This document shows positions 1 through 5,468 of a stretch of 6,257 bases of DNA, piece by piece. Where the stretch lies: positions 1 through 6,257 of the forward strand of contig USFL01000095.1 in the NCBI GenBank assembly GCA_900553905.1, read 5' to 3'. The DNA is from an uncultured Eubacteriales bacterium. Lineage in GTDB: Bacteria; Bacillota; Clostridia; Christensenellales; Aristaeellaceae. Each line of letters begins with the position of its first letter. The stretch's first letter is position 1. The translations under genes and the position numbers were made by a program. Below the pieces are notes generated by a model. The model did no database searches, had not been told where the DNA came from, and saw only the letters and a list, made by a program, of their open reading frames with translations.

Positions 1-562
1 CCGCGCAGTCCACCCCGGCGTTGCGGGCGGTTTCCACATCCACGTCGCTGTCGCCGACATAGAGCACTTCGGATGGCTTGCATCCCCATTCCTTCATCAC
101 CCTGAGGACCGTATCCGGAGCGGGCTTGCGGCGCACGCCCTCCTGTTCTCCCACCGCCAGCGGAATCCAGCGGCTGAAATAATCCTGGGTGAGCGCCTTG
201 ACGTTGGGATCATTCTTGTTGGAAACGATCGCCTGGCGCACGCCCGCCTGATTAAGGCGCTCCAGCAGCGCTTCAATCCCGTCATAAGGAGCCGTGGTAT
301 CGTTGTTGTGGCGCGCATAATAGCTTTTAAACGCCTGCAGGGTTTCCTCGAAGGCTTCCTCGTCGCCGTCGGCGGACGCCGGCAGCGCACGATGGATCAG
401 CTGGCCCACGCCGTTCCCCACAAAGCGGCATACCTCTTCCAATGTGCGTTCGGGATAGCCGCTTTCTCTCATCGCATGGTTGACCGCATTGGCCAGATCC
501 TCCAGTGTGTTGAGCAGCGTTCCATCCAGGTCATAAATGACCGTTTCATACCGTTTACGCAT
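1..562 (-). CDS. gph: HAD-family phosphatase, phosphoglycolate phosphatase-like (C-terminus beyond window)
   Basis: Cytosolic Mg-dependent HAD hydrolase, probably dephosphorylating 2-phosphoglycolate or a similar small phosphate ester. Seen: 187 codons read from the ATG at 562 to the window edge, where the frame is still open. All HAD motifs are present: motif I DLDGTL at residues 11-16 (nucleophile D11, acid D13), motif II SNK at 114-116, motif III lysine K146 within RKPAPD, and motif IV GDSDVD at 170-175. A helical cap of the C1 type lies between motifs I and II (about 17-95). Family members are about 210-225 residues, so roughly 30 are missing. An AGGGGAGGGA ribosome site (571-580 region) precedes the ATG. 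The KPAPD and GDSDVD pattern fits Gph, but substrate cannot be fixed from sequence, and pyrophosphatase PpaX or a sugar-phosphate phosphatase are alternatives. It diverges from the operon at 723. Confidence 0.93.
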   Translation of the reverse strand, partial: MRKRYETVIYDLDGTLLNTLEDLANAVNHAMRESGYPERTLEEVCRFVGNGVGQLIHRALPASADGDEEAFEETLQAFKSYYARHNNDTTAPYDGIEALLERLNQAGVRQAIVSNKNDPNVKALTQDYFSRWIPLAVGEQEGVRRKPAPDTVLRVMKEWGCKPSEVLYVGDSDVDVETARNAGVDCA

Positions 563-596
563 TCAAAAGGTCCCTCCCCTGACTTTCGTCACCGGC

Positions 597-625
597 ATGA
601 TACCACTAGTTCGCACTTCGCGCAA
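597..625 (-). promoter_or_regulatory. Promoter of the HAD phosphatase gene
   Basis: Read on the minus strand, a TTGCGC -35 (620-625), a 17-base spacer and a TATCAT -10 (597-602) with an upstream TG dinucleotide (extended -10) sit about 35 bases before the ATG at 562. The predicted start is near 590, giving a short leader that contains the SD. The -10 matches the sigma-A consensus at 5 of 6 positions. Unproven, but spacing and position are right. Confidence 0.6.
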
Positions 626-657
626 CCCGGTTTTACAATGCCAACCCTTTCCCTCGA

Positions 658-686
658 TTGCGAAAATGCCTGCGCTTTGCTATAAT
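658..686 (+). promoter_or_regulatory. Promoter of the membrane protein-trmO operon
   Basis: A perfect TATAAT (681-686) preceded by TGC (extended -10) lies exactly 17 bases after a TTGCGA -35 (658-663). The start would be near 693, about 30 bases before the ATG at 723. This is the best promoter in the window. Its -35 is only 32 bp from the -35 of the divergent phosphatase promoter, so one bound regulator could reach both. Confidence 0.75.
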
Positions 687-702
687 GGTGGCACGCTTTT
701 TG

Positions 703-714
703 AAGGGGAGGAGG
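703..714 (+). promoter_or_regulatory. Ribosome binding site fixing the start at 723
   Basis: AAGGGGAGGAGG ends 8 bases before the ATG at 723. No comparable site precedes the longer in-frame start at 537, so this site decides the start of the membrane protein. Confidence 0.8.
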
Positions 715-722
715 CACGCCGC

Positions 723-1283
723 ATGCGCAAGCTACGCCGGTTTATCTGGTATCTGGCGGGAAGGCTGCTGCTGATTACGGTGCTGTTGGGGCTGTTTACG
801 GTCACGTTTTACTATGCCATGAACGCCTCCAATATCTATATCGTGCTCAAGGACGGCATGGCCAAGCGTGCTCAGGTCATCATGATGGGCGAATCGCCGT
901 CGGAGCTGACCAAGTTCTTTCAGGGCAGCTACCTGCAGCGGGATGAAAACCTGCTGCTGGCCATTGATGGGCGTAGCCCCTATAGCTATTACACCATACG
1001 CGGCATCGACCACAGGCTGGAAATGACCTGGATGTGGTGCTGGCCGTGGGAGAGCACCGCGCGCGTCGAATTTATCGAAACCATTCCCCGCATCGACGGA
1101 CGGGTGAATGGCGACTATGCGGAGGCGGCGCGTGCGCTGTATGGCGAAGGGTATGAATCACCTCCCAAGTGGCAGGGAGGGCGCTATACGGCCACCATGG
1201 TCAAGGAAAACAACCAGTGGCACATTCGCAGCCTGTCGCTGGTGGAGCTGCTGGATGGGGACGAAGGGGACGCCCAGCCATGA
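723..1283 (+). CDS. Single-pass membrane protein of unknown function, Trp-rich motif
   Basis: 186 residues; I do not recognise the family. Start: the frame is open back to an ATG at 537, but that would overlap the divergent phosphatase start and both promoters. The ATG at 723 has an excellent SD (AAGGGGAGGAGG, 703-714) at 8 bases and is downstream of the promoter. Seen: a basic N-terminus (RKLRR), one hydrophobic segment at about residues 10-32 (membrane anchor or uncleaved signal, positive-inside so the rest probably extracellular), then a soluble domain of about 150 residues. This contains four alternating tryptophans (W103, W105, W107, W109 in MTWMWCWPWE) and a C-terminal beta-like stretch, GGRYTATMVKENNQWHIRSL at 152-171. 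That ending resembles the last strands of NTF2-like or lipoprotein-type domains, which is only an impression. The C-terminus is acidic. It overlaps trmO by four bases (ATGA), so the two are translationally coupled. Confidence 0.85.
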   Translation: MRKLRRFIWYLAGRLLLITVLLGLFTVTFYYAMNASNIYIVLKDGMAKRAQVIMMGESPSELTKFFQGSYLQRDENLLLAIDGRSPYSYYTIRGIDHRLEMTWMWCWPWESTARVEFIETIPRIDGRVNGDYAEAARALYGEGYESPPKWQGGRYTATMVKENNQWHIRSLSLVELLDGDEGDAQP

Positions 1284-1981
1284 GCGAAAGCATGACGGTC
1301 CATATTATCGCGCGCATCCGCAGCGATTTTGGCGCCAAATTCGGCATTCCGCGCCAGAGCGGGCTGGTGGACAGCCTGACGGCCCGCGTGATATTCGAAC
1401 CGGAATATCGAAATTCCGACGCGCTTCGCGGGCTGGACGGGTTCAGCCATCTCTGGCTGATCTGGCAGTTTTCCCAGTGCATGGGAAGGGACTGGTCGCC
1501 CACGGTGAGGCCGCCCAAGCTGGGCGGCAACCGGCGCATGGGCGTTTTTGCCACGCGATCGCCGTTTCGGCCCAATCCTATCGGCCTGTCCTCCGTGCGG
1601 CTGGAGCGAATCGAAACGGACCCCGTGCTGGGGCCCGTTTTGTACGTATGCGGCGCCGACCTGATGGACGGCACCCCGATCTTGGATATCAAGCCCTATC
1701 TGCCCTATACCGACAGCCATCCGGATGCGCGGGGCGGCTTTGCCCCCGGTCCACAGGCCGCGCTGGAAGTGCAGGCCTCTGCCGGGGTCCTTGCGCCTGT
1801 CCCGCCGGACAAGCGGCAGGCGCTTCTCGATACGCTGGCGCAGGACCCCCGTCCCGGCTATCAGCACGAACCCGGCCGGGTCTACGGCCTGCTTTTTGCC
1901 GGCTGCAACGTGCGCTTCACCGTCGAGGACGGCGTGCTGACCGTGCGTGAGGTCTGTCCTGCCGAAAGCGGCACGGGGTGA
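1280..1981 (+). CDS. trmO: tRNA (adenine(37)-N6)-methyltransferase TrmO (TsaA/YaeB family)
   Basis: Uses S-adenosylmethionine to methylate N6 of t6A37 in threonine tRNAs, giving m6t6A next to the anticodon; cytosolic. At 233 residues it is the size of E. coli TrmO (about 235). Family blocks visible: FGIPRQSGLV at 21-30, the segment around IFEPEYRN (38-45), LDGFSHLWLIWQFSQ at 52-66, the signature region VRPPKLGGNRRMGVFATRSP (76-95) followed by FRPNPIGLS (96-104), DGTPILDIKPYLPYTDS at 130-146, and the C-terminal domain with DPRPGY (189-194). The beta-barrel SAM-binding core is therefore complete, with the C-terminal tRNA-binding extension. Start: ATG at 1280 overlaps the upstream stop (ATGA) and has GAAGGGGA at 1263-1270. 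The M at codon 5 is a weaker alternative. Transcribed from the promoter at 658-686 with the membrane protein; the pairing has no obvious functional meaning. Confidence 0.96.
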   Translation: MSESMTVHIIARIRSDFGAKFGIPRQSGLVDSLTARVIFEPEYRNSDALRGLDGFSHLWLIWQFSQCMGRDWSPTVRPPKLGGNRRMGVFATRSPFRPNPIGLSSVRLERIETDPVLGPVLYVCGADLMDGTPILDIKPYLPYTDSHPDARGGFAPGPQAALEVQASAGVLAPVPPDKRQALLDTLAQDPRPGYQHEPGRVYGLLFAGCNVRFTVEDGVLTVREVCPAESGTG

Positions 1982-1996
1982 GCGGAACAGCCCATA

Positions 1997-2015
1997 AGGA
2001 CGGCCTCTCCGTCCT
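1997..2015. terminator. Hairpin between convergent genes, possible weak bidirectional terminator
   Basis: AGGACGG (1997-2003), loop CCTCT, CCGTCCT (2009-2015): a perfect 7-bp stem with a 5-base loop in the 33-bp gap between the trmO stop (1981) and the convergent stop (2015-2017). It touches the opposing TGA. No T-run follows on either strand, so it is not a classic intrinsic terminator; Rho-dependent or collision-based ending is possible. Confidence 0.45.
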
Positions 2016-3301
2016 CACGCCCGCTTCGTTTCACCCTCCAGAATCAGCAGCGCGCCCATCATCGCCACAGCCGCTATATCCCGGCTGTACACCACCGTGC
2101 CCAGCAGCGCAGTCACACCCACCGCAATCCCCGTCAGGATCAGATGTGCCCTGGCGGGACTTTTTTTCAGACCTCGCAAGGCCCCGCGTCCCATCAGCCA
2201 TACCATGCCGCCCATCAGCGCCGTGCCCAGCACACCCGTGCCGCTCAGCGCGTCCAGGATGTCGCTGTGCTGGCTGAGCAGTTTTTCGCCGCCAAACATA
2301 CTGCCCGTAATCGGCGAGCGCGCGAAGCCTTCCAGCGCCGTCAGATAATATCCGAGTCGGGAATCGGCGCTGGTGGCGCCGCCCTCAAGTGCCAGGAGCA
2401 GCTGACGGAAGCTGAAGGCAAAATTGCTAAGTCCCAGCCCTTCACACACATTGGCCGCCAGCGCGGTCAGCGGTACGCGCAGCAGAAACGCCACCAGAAG
2501 CGGCAGCCCTCCCCACAGGAGAGACGCACCCAGCCCTACGCGTCCGCGCGAGGCGGAGCGCACCACCAGCGCGAGGCCCTCTACCACCAGAATGCCCGCC
2601 GCAAACAGCATGGCATAGGTATATTGCGACAGCGCCACCATCACCGCCTGAGCCGCCAGCAGCGCGCAGAAAGCCACGCGCCGCCAGCCGCGGCTGCGCT
2701 GGATGCCCAGGCATGTCAGCGGCAAAGCCGCCACCGTGGCATAGACAAAATCATAGCCCCCGATGTTGCGCAGCATCAGCTCCTTGAGATAGGCTTCCTG
2801 TGCTTCGCCCCCGGCCCCGTAGCCCAGCGAGCGGGAATAGGCATACACGCGCCCGCCGCGCAGCATGCCCTGAATGAGCCAGCCGATGGTGGTAAGCGTG
2901 GTCACGGTAACCACTGACAGCAGAAGCGGGCGCACCCAGCGCCACAGGCGGCTGTCGTCCCGCTCCCGCGCATAGCCCGCAAAAACCACCGGAAACCAGA
3001 ACATGGCCTGCTGCACATAAAAACCTGCCCCGTTTTCTCCTCCCCGGGCCAGAAACACGCGCAGGATTACCGGCATCAGCGCGGCACAGGCCGCGCGCAA
3101 CAGCGTGCGCCAGCCGTGCGCCCTGAGCCATGACCCATCCAATAGCACACCCACGCCAAACAGCGCCACCGCAGCCACGCCCGTAACGGCCCGCCCGGTG
3201 GTCTGCACCGCGGGCAGCAGCAGCCAGAACAGATAGAGCAGCATCGAGGCATTCATCAGCCCCGCGCTTGTGGCGGAGGGTTTTTCCAGCGTATGCGTCA
3301 T
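2015..3301 (-). CDS. O-antigen ligase/polymerase-like polytopic membrane protein
   Basis: 428 residues with about 11-12 hydrophobic segments (e.g. about 17-33, 38-55, 66-84, 94-110, 124-147, 183-200, 208-225, 228-248, 258-276, 355-374, 385-405, 408-423). The large loop before the last three segments carries the Wzy/WaaL-type signature: DSRLGYYLTALEGFARSPITG (313-333), then SQHSDILDALSGTGVLG at 343-359. This corresponds to the R...npltG...HN-L--l-e-GilG pattern of the O-antigen ligase family (PF04932-like), with R315 and H345 as expected key residues. Such proteins transfer or polymerise lipid-linked glycans at the outer face of the membrane. In a Gram-positive the acceptor could be a wall polymer or exopolysaccharide. 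No glycosyltransferase genes are adjacent, so the substrate is unknown. SD GAGGAGAG lies 8 bases before the ATG at 3301. It follows the exporter by 20 bp and probably shares its transcript. Confidence 0.8.
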   Translation of the reverse strand: MTHTLEKPSATSAGLMNASMLLYLFWLLLPAVQTTGRAVTGVAAVALFGVGVLLDGSWLRAHGWRTLLRAACAALMPVILRVFLARGGENGAGFYVQQAMFWFPVVFAGYARERDDSRLWRWVRPLLLSVVTVTTLTTIGWLIQGMLRGGRVYAYSRSLGYGAGGEAQEAYLKELMLRNIGGYDFVYATVAALPLTCLGIQRSRGWRRVAFCALLAAQAVMVALSQYTYAMLFAAGILVVEGLALVVRSASRGRVGLGASLLWGGLPLLVAFLLRVPLTALAANVCEGLGLSNFAFSFRQLLLALEGGATSADSRLGYYLTALEGFARSPITGSMFGGEKLLSQHSDILDALSGTGVLGTALMGGMVWLMGRGALRGLKKSPARAHLILTGIAVGVTALLGTVVYSRDIAAVAMMGALLILEGETKRA

Positions 3302-3321
3302 GGCTTATGCTCTCCTCATCT

Positions 3322-4560
3322 TCAGTGTTTCGCGCCCCGGTCCGCACCCACCAGCGCCGTGCCCAGGCCGATGCCCAGCGCGATCATCAAAATCAGCGCC
3401 ATGGTATGGGCGGCGATGGATGCCCCTGCCATCATATCGCCAGTGGCCAGCGCGCTCATGGCGCGGTAGAGCCCCACGCCCGGTACGAGCGGCAAAATGG
3501 CGATGGTCACAAACACTGTGGCAATCATCTTCAGCCGGCGCGCGGCAATCTGGGCACCCAGCGCCGCAACCAGCGCGCCGATAAACATCGCAGCGGTCTC
3601 AGCGGCGCCACATTCCATCGCCGCCCAGTAGCAAAGATACCCCACGGACCCGAGCAGCCCGCCCCAGATGATGGCCTTTCGCGGCGCGTAGAGCAGCGCG
3701 CCAAAGCCTCCGCCTGCCAGCAGGCTGCTTGCCAGCAGCACGCCCGCTGTGCGCAGGTCAAAAGACAGGGCGGCCGGACTTGTCAACGGAGAATCCGCCA
3801 GTCCCATCCAGCTGCTCATGTGCGTACCGATGAGTGCGCCGCCAGCCAGCATCGCCGCAATCATCACGGCGCGCGCCGCATGCGTCACACCCGAAACCAT
3901 ATCGCCTCGCAGGAGATCCTGCACGGCGTTGGTCATGCTCAGGCCCGGCACCAGAGGCATGATGGCGCTGGCGATCATCGCCTCTACCACGCCCAGCCCG
4001 GTCAGCGCATGAAACACCAGCGGAATCAGCGCGCACAATATGCCGCCCAGCAGTACGCTGCTCATGCCGCCCGAATCGCGCCTTCCCAGGAAGCGCGGGA
4101 CCAGCAGCGTCAGCGCCGCACAAATGCCGCCCACGACCATGTCCACCCATCCGCCGGCAAACATCACGGCAAACCCGGCGGCGGTAAGAAAGGCCACGGC
4201 CGGCGCATACCACACCGCCATATTCTCTCCCAGGCAGGCCGCCTCCCGCAGCGCATCCATCACCGCTTCCGGCGCAAGGGAGCCTTCAGCCAGCTGCCGG
4301 CTGATCTGATTGACCCGGTCTACCCTTGCCAGGTGGGTGCCATGGAGAAAAATCCGGCATACCGAGGTTTCCCGCTCGCCACACTCATCCGTATAAGAGA
4401 TGAACAGGCCGCTGGGAATGCCGAATACGTCCACCTCGGTCATGCCCATTGCGCGCGCCATGCGCGTTACCGTATCCTCGGCGCGGTAGGTTTCGCCGCC
4501 GTTTTCCAAGATAATGCGCCCCGCCAGACTTAAAATCCGGGTGCGCCACGCTGCGCTCAT
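3322..4560 (-). CDS. ThrE-family threonine/serine exporter, single-chain (YjjP-YjjB fused) form
   Basis: Proton-linked efflux of threonine/serine or related small molecules across the cytoplasmic membrane is the family's established role; actual substrate is not shown here. 412 residues from the ATG at 4560. A cytoplasmic N-terminal domain of about 114 residues bears the ThrE block ENGGETYRAEDTVTRMA at 19-35. Five membrane segments follow (about 115-137, 138-157, 166-186, 189-207, 230-247) with MPLVPGLSMTNAVQDLLRGD at 201-220. The second half (PF12821-like) has five more (about 271-290, 295-313, 322-340, 346-363, 380-404) with the mirrored motif LPLVPGVGLYRAMSALATGD at 356-375. The two halves correspond to E. 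coli YjjP and YjjB, here in one chain as in Corynebacterium ThrE. Preceded by its own promoter and a roughly 260-base structured leader. Followed after 20 bp by the O-antigen-ligase-like gene. Confidence 0.93.
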   Translation of the reverse strand: MSAAWRTRILSLAGRIILENGGETYRAEDTVTRMARAMGMTEVDVFGIPSGLFISYTDECGERETSVCRIFLHGTHLARVDRVNQISRQLAEGSLAPEAVMDALREAACLGENMAVWYAPAVAFLTAAGFAVMFAGGWVDMVVGGICAALTLLVPRFLGRRDSGGMSSVLLGGILCALIPLVFHALTGLGVVEAMIASAIMPLVPGLSMTNAVQDLLRGDMVSGVTHAARAVMIAAMLAGGALIGTHMSSWMGLADSPLTSPAALSFDLRTAGVLLASSLLAGGGFGALLYAPRKAIIWGGLLGSVGYLCYWAAMECGAAETAAMFIGALVAALGAQIAARRLKMIATVFVTIAILPLVPGVGLYRAMSALATGDMMAGASIAAHTMALILMIALGIGLGTALVGADRGAKH

Positions 4561-4569
4561 GCCGCGCAA

Positions 4570-4576
4570 CCTCCTT
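4570..4576 (-). promoter_or_regulatory. Ribosome binding site deciding the ThrE start
   Basis: A perfect AAGGAGG on the minus strand ends 9 bases before the ATG at 4560. A longer frame would start with TTG at 4569, but that codon abuts the SD with no spacer, so ATG 4560 is chosen. The SD follows a seven-T run directly by two bases, which puts it within reach of leader structure. Confidence 0.85.
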
Positions 4577-4577
4577 C

Positions 4578-4599
4578 AAAAAAACCTTGTGCAAGGCTT
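4578..4599 (-). terminator. Attenuator-like hairpin with T-run upstream of ThrE
   Basis: On the minus strand CCTT (4596-4593), loop GCAC, AAGG (4588-4585) is followed by seven Ts (4584-4578). The stem can be extended to about 7 bp by one G-U and two A-U pairs that consume three of the Ts. The stem is weak (two G-C pairs), so it would stop polymerase only partially. It lies between promoter and SD, where an attenuator would be, and ends two bases before AAGGAGG. Confidence 0.45.
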
Positions 4600-4825
4600 C
4601 CGAATCCAGGGACCGGTACGGTAGAGCCGGGCTCTCACCGGAAGGGACAGAGGGAAGCATCAGCCCTGTGAGCGGCTGCGCAGAGCGACCCGGTGAAATC
4701 AACCGAGACGGGCAGGCCGAGCGCTGAGCGCTCTCTGCGACGATCAAGGTTGCGGGTCTGCGTCCCTCCAAACCTCCTGACATGGATGATTGGCCGTCTG
4801 AACCGCGCCTTGCGCGGCCACGCGT

Positions 4826-4854
4826 AGTATAGCAGATGCCCCGTTGGAATGCAA
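4826..4854 (-). promoter_or_regulatory. Promoter of the exporter-ligase operon
   Basis: Minus strand: TTGCAT -35 (4849-4854), 17-base spacer, TGC plus TATACT -10 (4826-4831). The start would be near 4819. It begins 5 bases past the TAG of the upstream L,D-transpeptidase, so the two genes can be transcribed separately, although readthrough from the upstream gene into the leader is not excluded. Confidence 0.65.
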
Positions 4855-4859
4855 CTTGT

Positions 4860-5315
4860 CTAGGGGCGGATCTCCACGGCCTCCAGCCGGTCCCGCAGGG
4901 GAAAAAGACGATCCATGTCCGAAGCGTCCAGCGCGATACACCCCTGGGTCCAGTCGCAGTGGCTTCCTCCCTCATGAATATAGATCTCCCCACCCAGCGG
5001 CGATCCCCATGGGGGCCGGCGGCCCTCGCGATGGGCCTTGTCCACAGCAAGAAACGTAACCCGGTCGATTTCCCCCCGCAAAAGCGCCTCCTGCGCATCC
5101 CGTATGCCCGGATAGGACAGGCCCAGGCTGCGCCCATACTTGCCCCGCTCCTTGACCAGACAGATGGTATAGACGCCCTCCGGCGTACGCCCATCCCCTT
5201 CGCGCTGCTTTGGACCCTCCGGCTCACATCCCAGCGCCACGCGGCAGCGGAACACCTCCCGTCCTCCCTCAAAGACCGTCAGCCTTCTTTCATGCTTCTC
5301 AATAATGACGCGCAT
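4860..5315 (-). CDS. L,D-transpeptidase (YkuD domain), no visible signal peptide
   Basis: YkuD-fold enzymes form 3-3 cross-links in peptidoglycan or attach proteins to it, by an acyl-enzyme on cysteine. Seen: 151 residues, essentially the bare catalytic domain. N-terminal strands include RRLTVFEGGREVFRCRVALG (10-29), with GDGRTPEGVYTI at 40-51 (the usual G-GRTP-G-Y element). The active-site block has HEGG at 114-117 and DWTQGCIAL at 121-129, giving catalytic H114 and C126. The TxGC form replaces the commoner SHGC, as in the DWT-GC-type subgroup. GGGGGAGGA lies 6 bases before the ATG at 5315. Odd: the chain starts directly with a beta strand, with no signal peptide, anchor or LysM domain, and the upstream frame does not supply a hydrophobic segment. 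It could be exported some other way or act inside the cell or spore. Its promoter is unclear; a weak TTGAGG-16-TACAGA lies upstream. Confidence 0.9.
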   Translation of the reverse strand: MRVIIEKHERRLTVFEGGREVFRCRVALGCEPEGPKQREGDGRTPEGVYTICLVKERGKYGRSLGLSYPGIRDAQEALLRGEIDRVTFLAVDKAHREGRRPPWGSPLGGEIYIHEGGSHCDWTQGCIALDASDMDRLFPLRDRLEAVEIRP

Positions 5316-5396
5316 GCGATCCTCCCCCTGCCAATCCCTCAGTTGTGAAAAACGTGTGAATAGTCTGTAACATTCTGCCTTTCGACCTCAAAACCC

Positions 5397-5425
5397 TTGC
5401 GGAAAGATGAGCGGTGTGTCATAAT
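5397..5425 (+). promoter_or_regulatory. Promoter of the SurA/PrsA-like gene
   Basis: TTGCGG -35 (5397-5402), 17-base spacer, then CATAAT -10 (5420-5425) with TGT just before it (extended -10). The start is predicted near 5432, leaving a leader of about 93 bases that contains a strong hairpin. Confidence 0.55.
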
Positions 5426-5439
5426 GATTTGGATATCAA

Positions 5440-5468
5440 ACCGCCGGGCGTTCGCCCGCAAGGGCGGT
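5440..5468 (+). repeat. Inverted-repeat hairpin in the 5' leader of the SurA/PrsA-like gene
   Basis: Inner arms CGGGCG (5445-5450) and CGCCCG (5453-5458) are a perfect inverted repeat around TT, and outer arms ACCGC (5440-5444) and GCGGT (5464-5468) extend it after a short internal loop. It would form near the 5' end of the mRNA. No T-run follows, so it is not a terminator. It may stabilise the mRNA or act as an operator; no family recognised. Confidence 0.5.

Larger units (their letters stand above)
4561..4820 (-). ncRNA. Structured 5' leader of the exporter operon, candidate cis-regulatory RNA of unknown class
   Basis: About 260 transcribed bases without a credible gene lie between the promoter and the exporter ATG. 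Stems seen on the minus strand, in order: CCGCGC/GCGCGG with a 3-base loop (4817-4803), close to the start of transcription; a GGTT..GGG/CCC..AACC stem (about 4774-4748); GAGCGC/GCGCTC with a 3-base loop (4733-4719), which competes with CGCAGAGAGCG/CGCTCTGCG (4739-4729 with 4687-4679); CCGGT/ACCGG (4641-4637 with 4616-4612) enclosing AGAGC/GCTCT (4635-4631 with 4627-4623); and finally a small T-run hairpin next to the SD. Competing pairings, a terminator-like element and the long length are typical of a riboswitch or attenuator. I compared it with T-box, SAM, lysine, TPP, cobalamin, glycine, FMN, M-box, c-di-GMP and guanidine/ppGpp patterns from memory and none fits. The regulatory role is inference. 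Confidence 0.5.

Noticed and set aside
537..722. N-terminal extension of the membrane protein from the ATG at 537
   Set aside because: It would overlap the divergent phosphatase start and both promoters. The ATG at 723 has a far better SD and a hydrophobic start suited to a membrane anchor.
1108..1950. Overlapping open frames on both strands across trmO
   Set aside because: TrmO motifs are continuous in the chosen frame; the others are low-complexity Arg/Pro/Gly-rich translations typical of GC-rich shadows.
2144..4533. Long plus-strand open frames (2144-2917 and 3268-4533) opposite the membrane protein genes
   Set aside because: They are rich in His, Gln, Arg and Ala, have no recognisable domain, and lie antisense to genes with clear family motifs.
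4561..4569. TTG start for the exporter at 4569
   Set aside because: The AAGGAGG site directly abuts the TTG, leaving no spacer. The ATG at 4560 has the ideal 9 bases.
4747..4775. c-di-GMP riboswitch, suggested by GGGACGCAGACC on the minus strand
   Set aside because: The resemblance to GGGACGCAAAGCC is local. The second conserved half (GGCAAACC-type and GGTTGCC-type segments in order) is not present.
4561..4782. Serine-rich leader peptide from the ATG at 4782 on the minus strand, as in classic attenuation
   Set aside because: The frame has about ten serines in fifty codons, suggestive for a Ser/Thr exporter. However, there is no SD before the ATG and the frame runs past the exporter start into its coding region. 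Open frames of this length are common in GC-rich DNA.
4561..4820. T-box riboswitch for Thr or Ser in the exporter leader
   Set aside because: CGCAGAGAGCG closing with CGCTCTGCG resembles the base of a T-box stem I, and ACC or TCA could be read as a specifier. But the essential TGGNACCGCG-type antiterminator sequence is absent: the nearest match, CCGTACCGG, lacks the TGGN that pairs with the tRNA end, and the stem is too short.
4385..5348. Open frames 4385-5272 (-) and 4836-5348 (+) over the transpeptidase and leader
   Set aside because: No domain, no ribosome site, and they conflict with the YkuD active-site frame.
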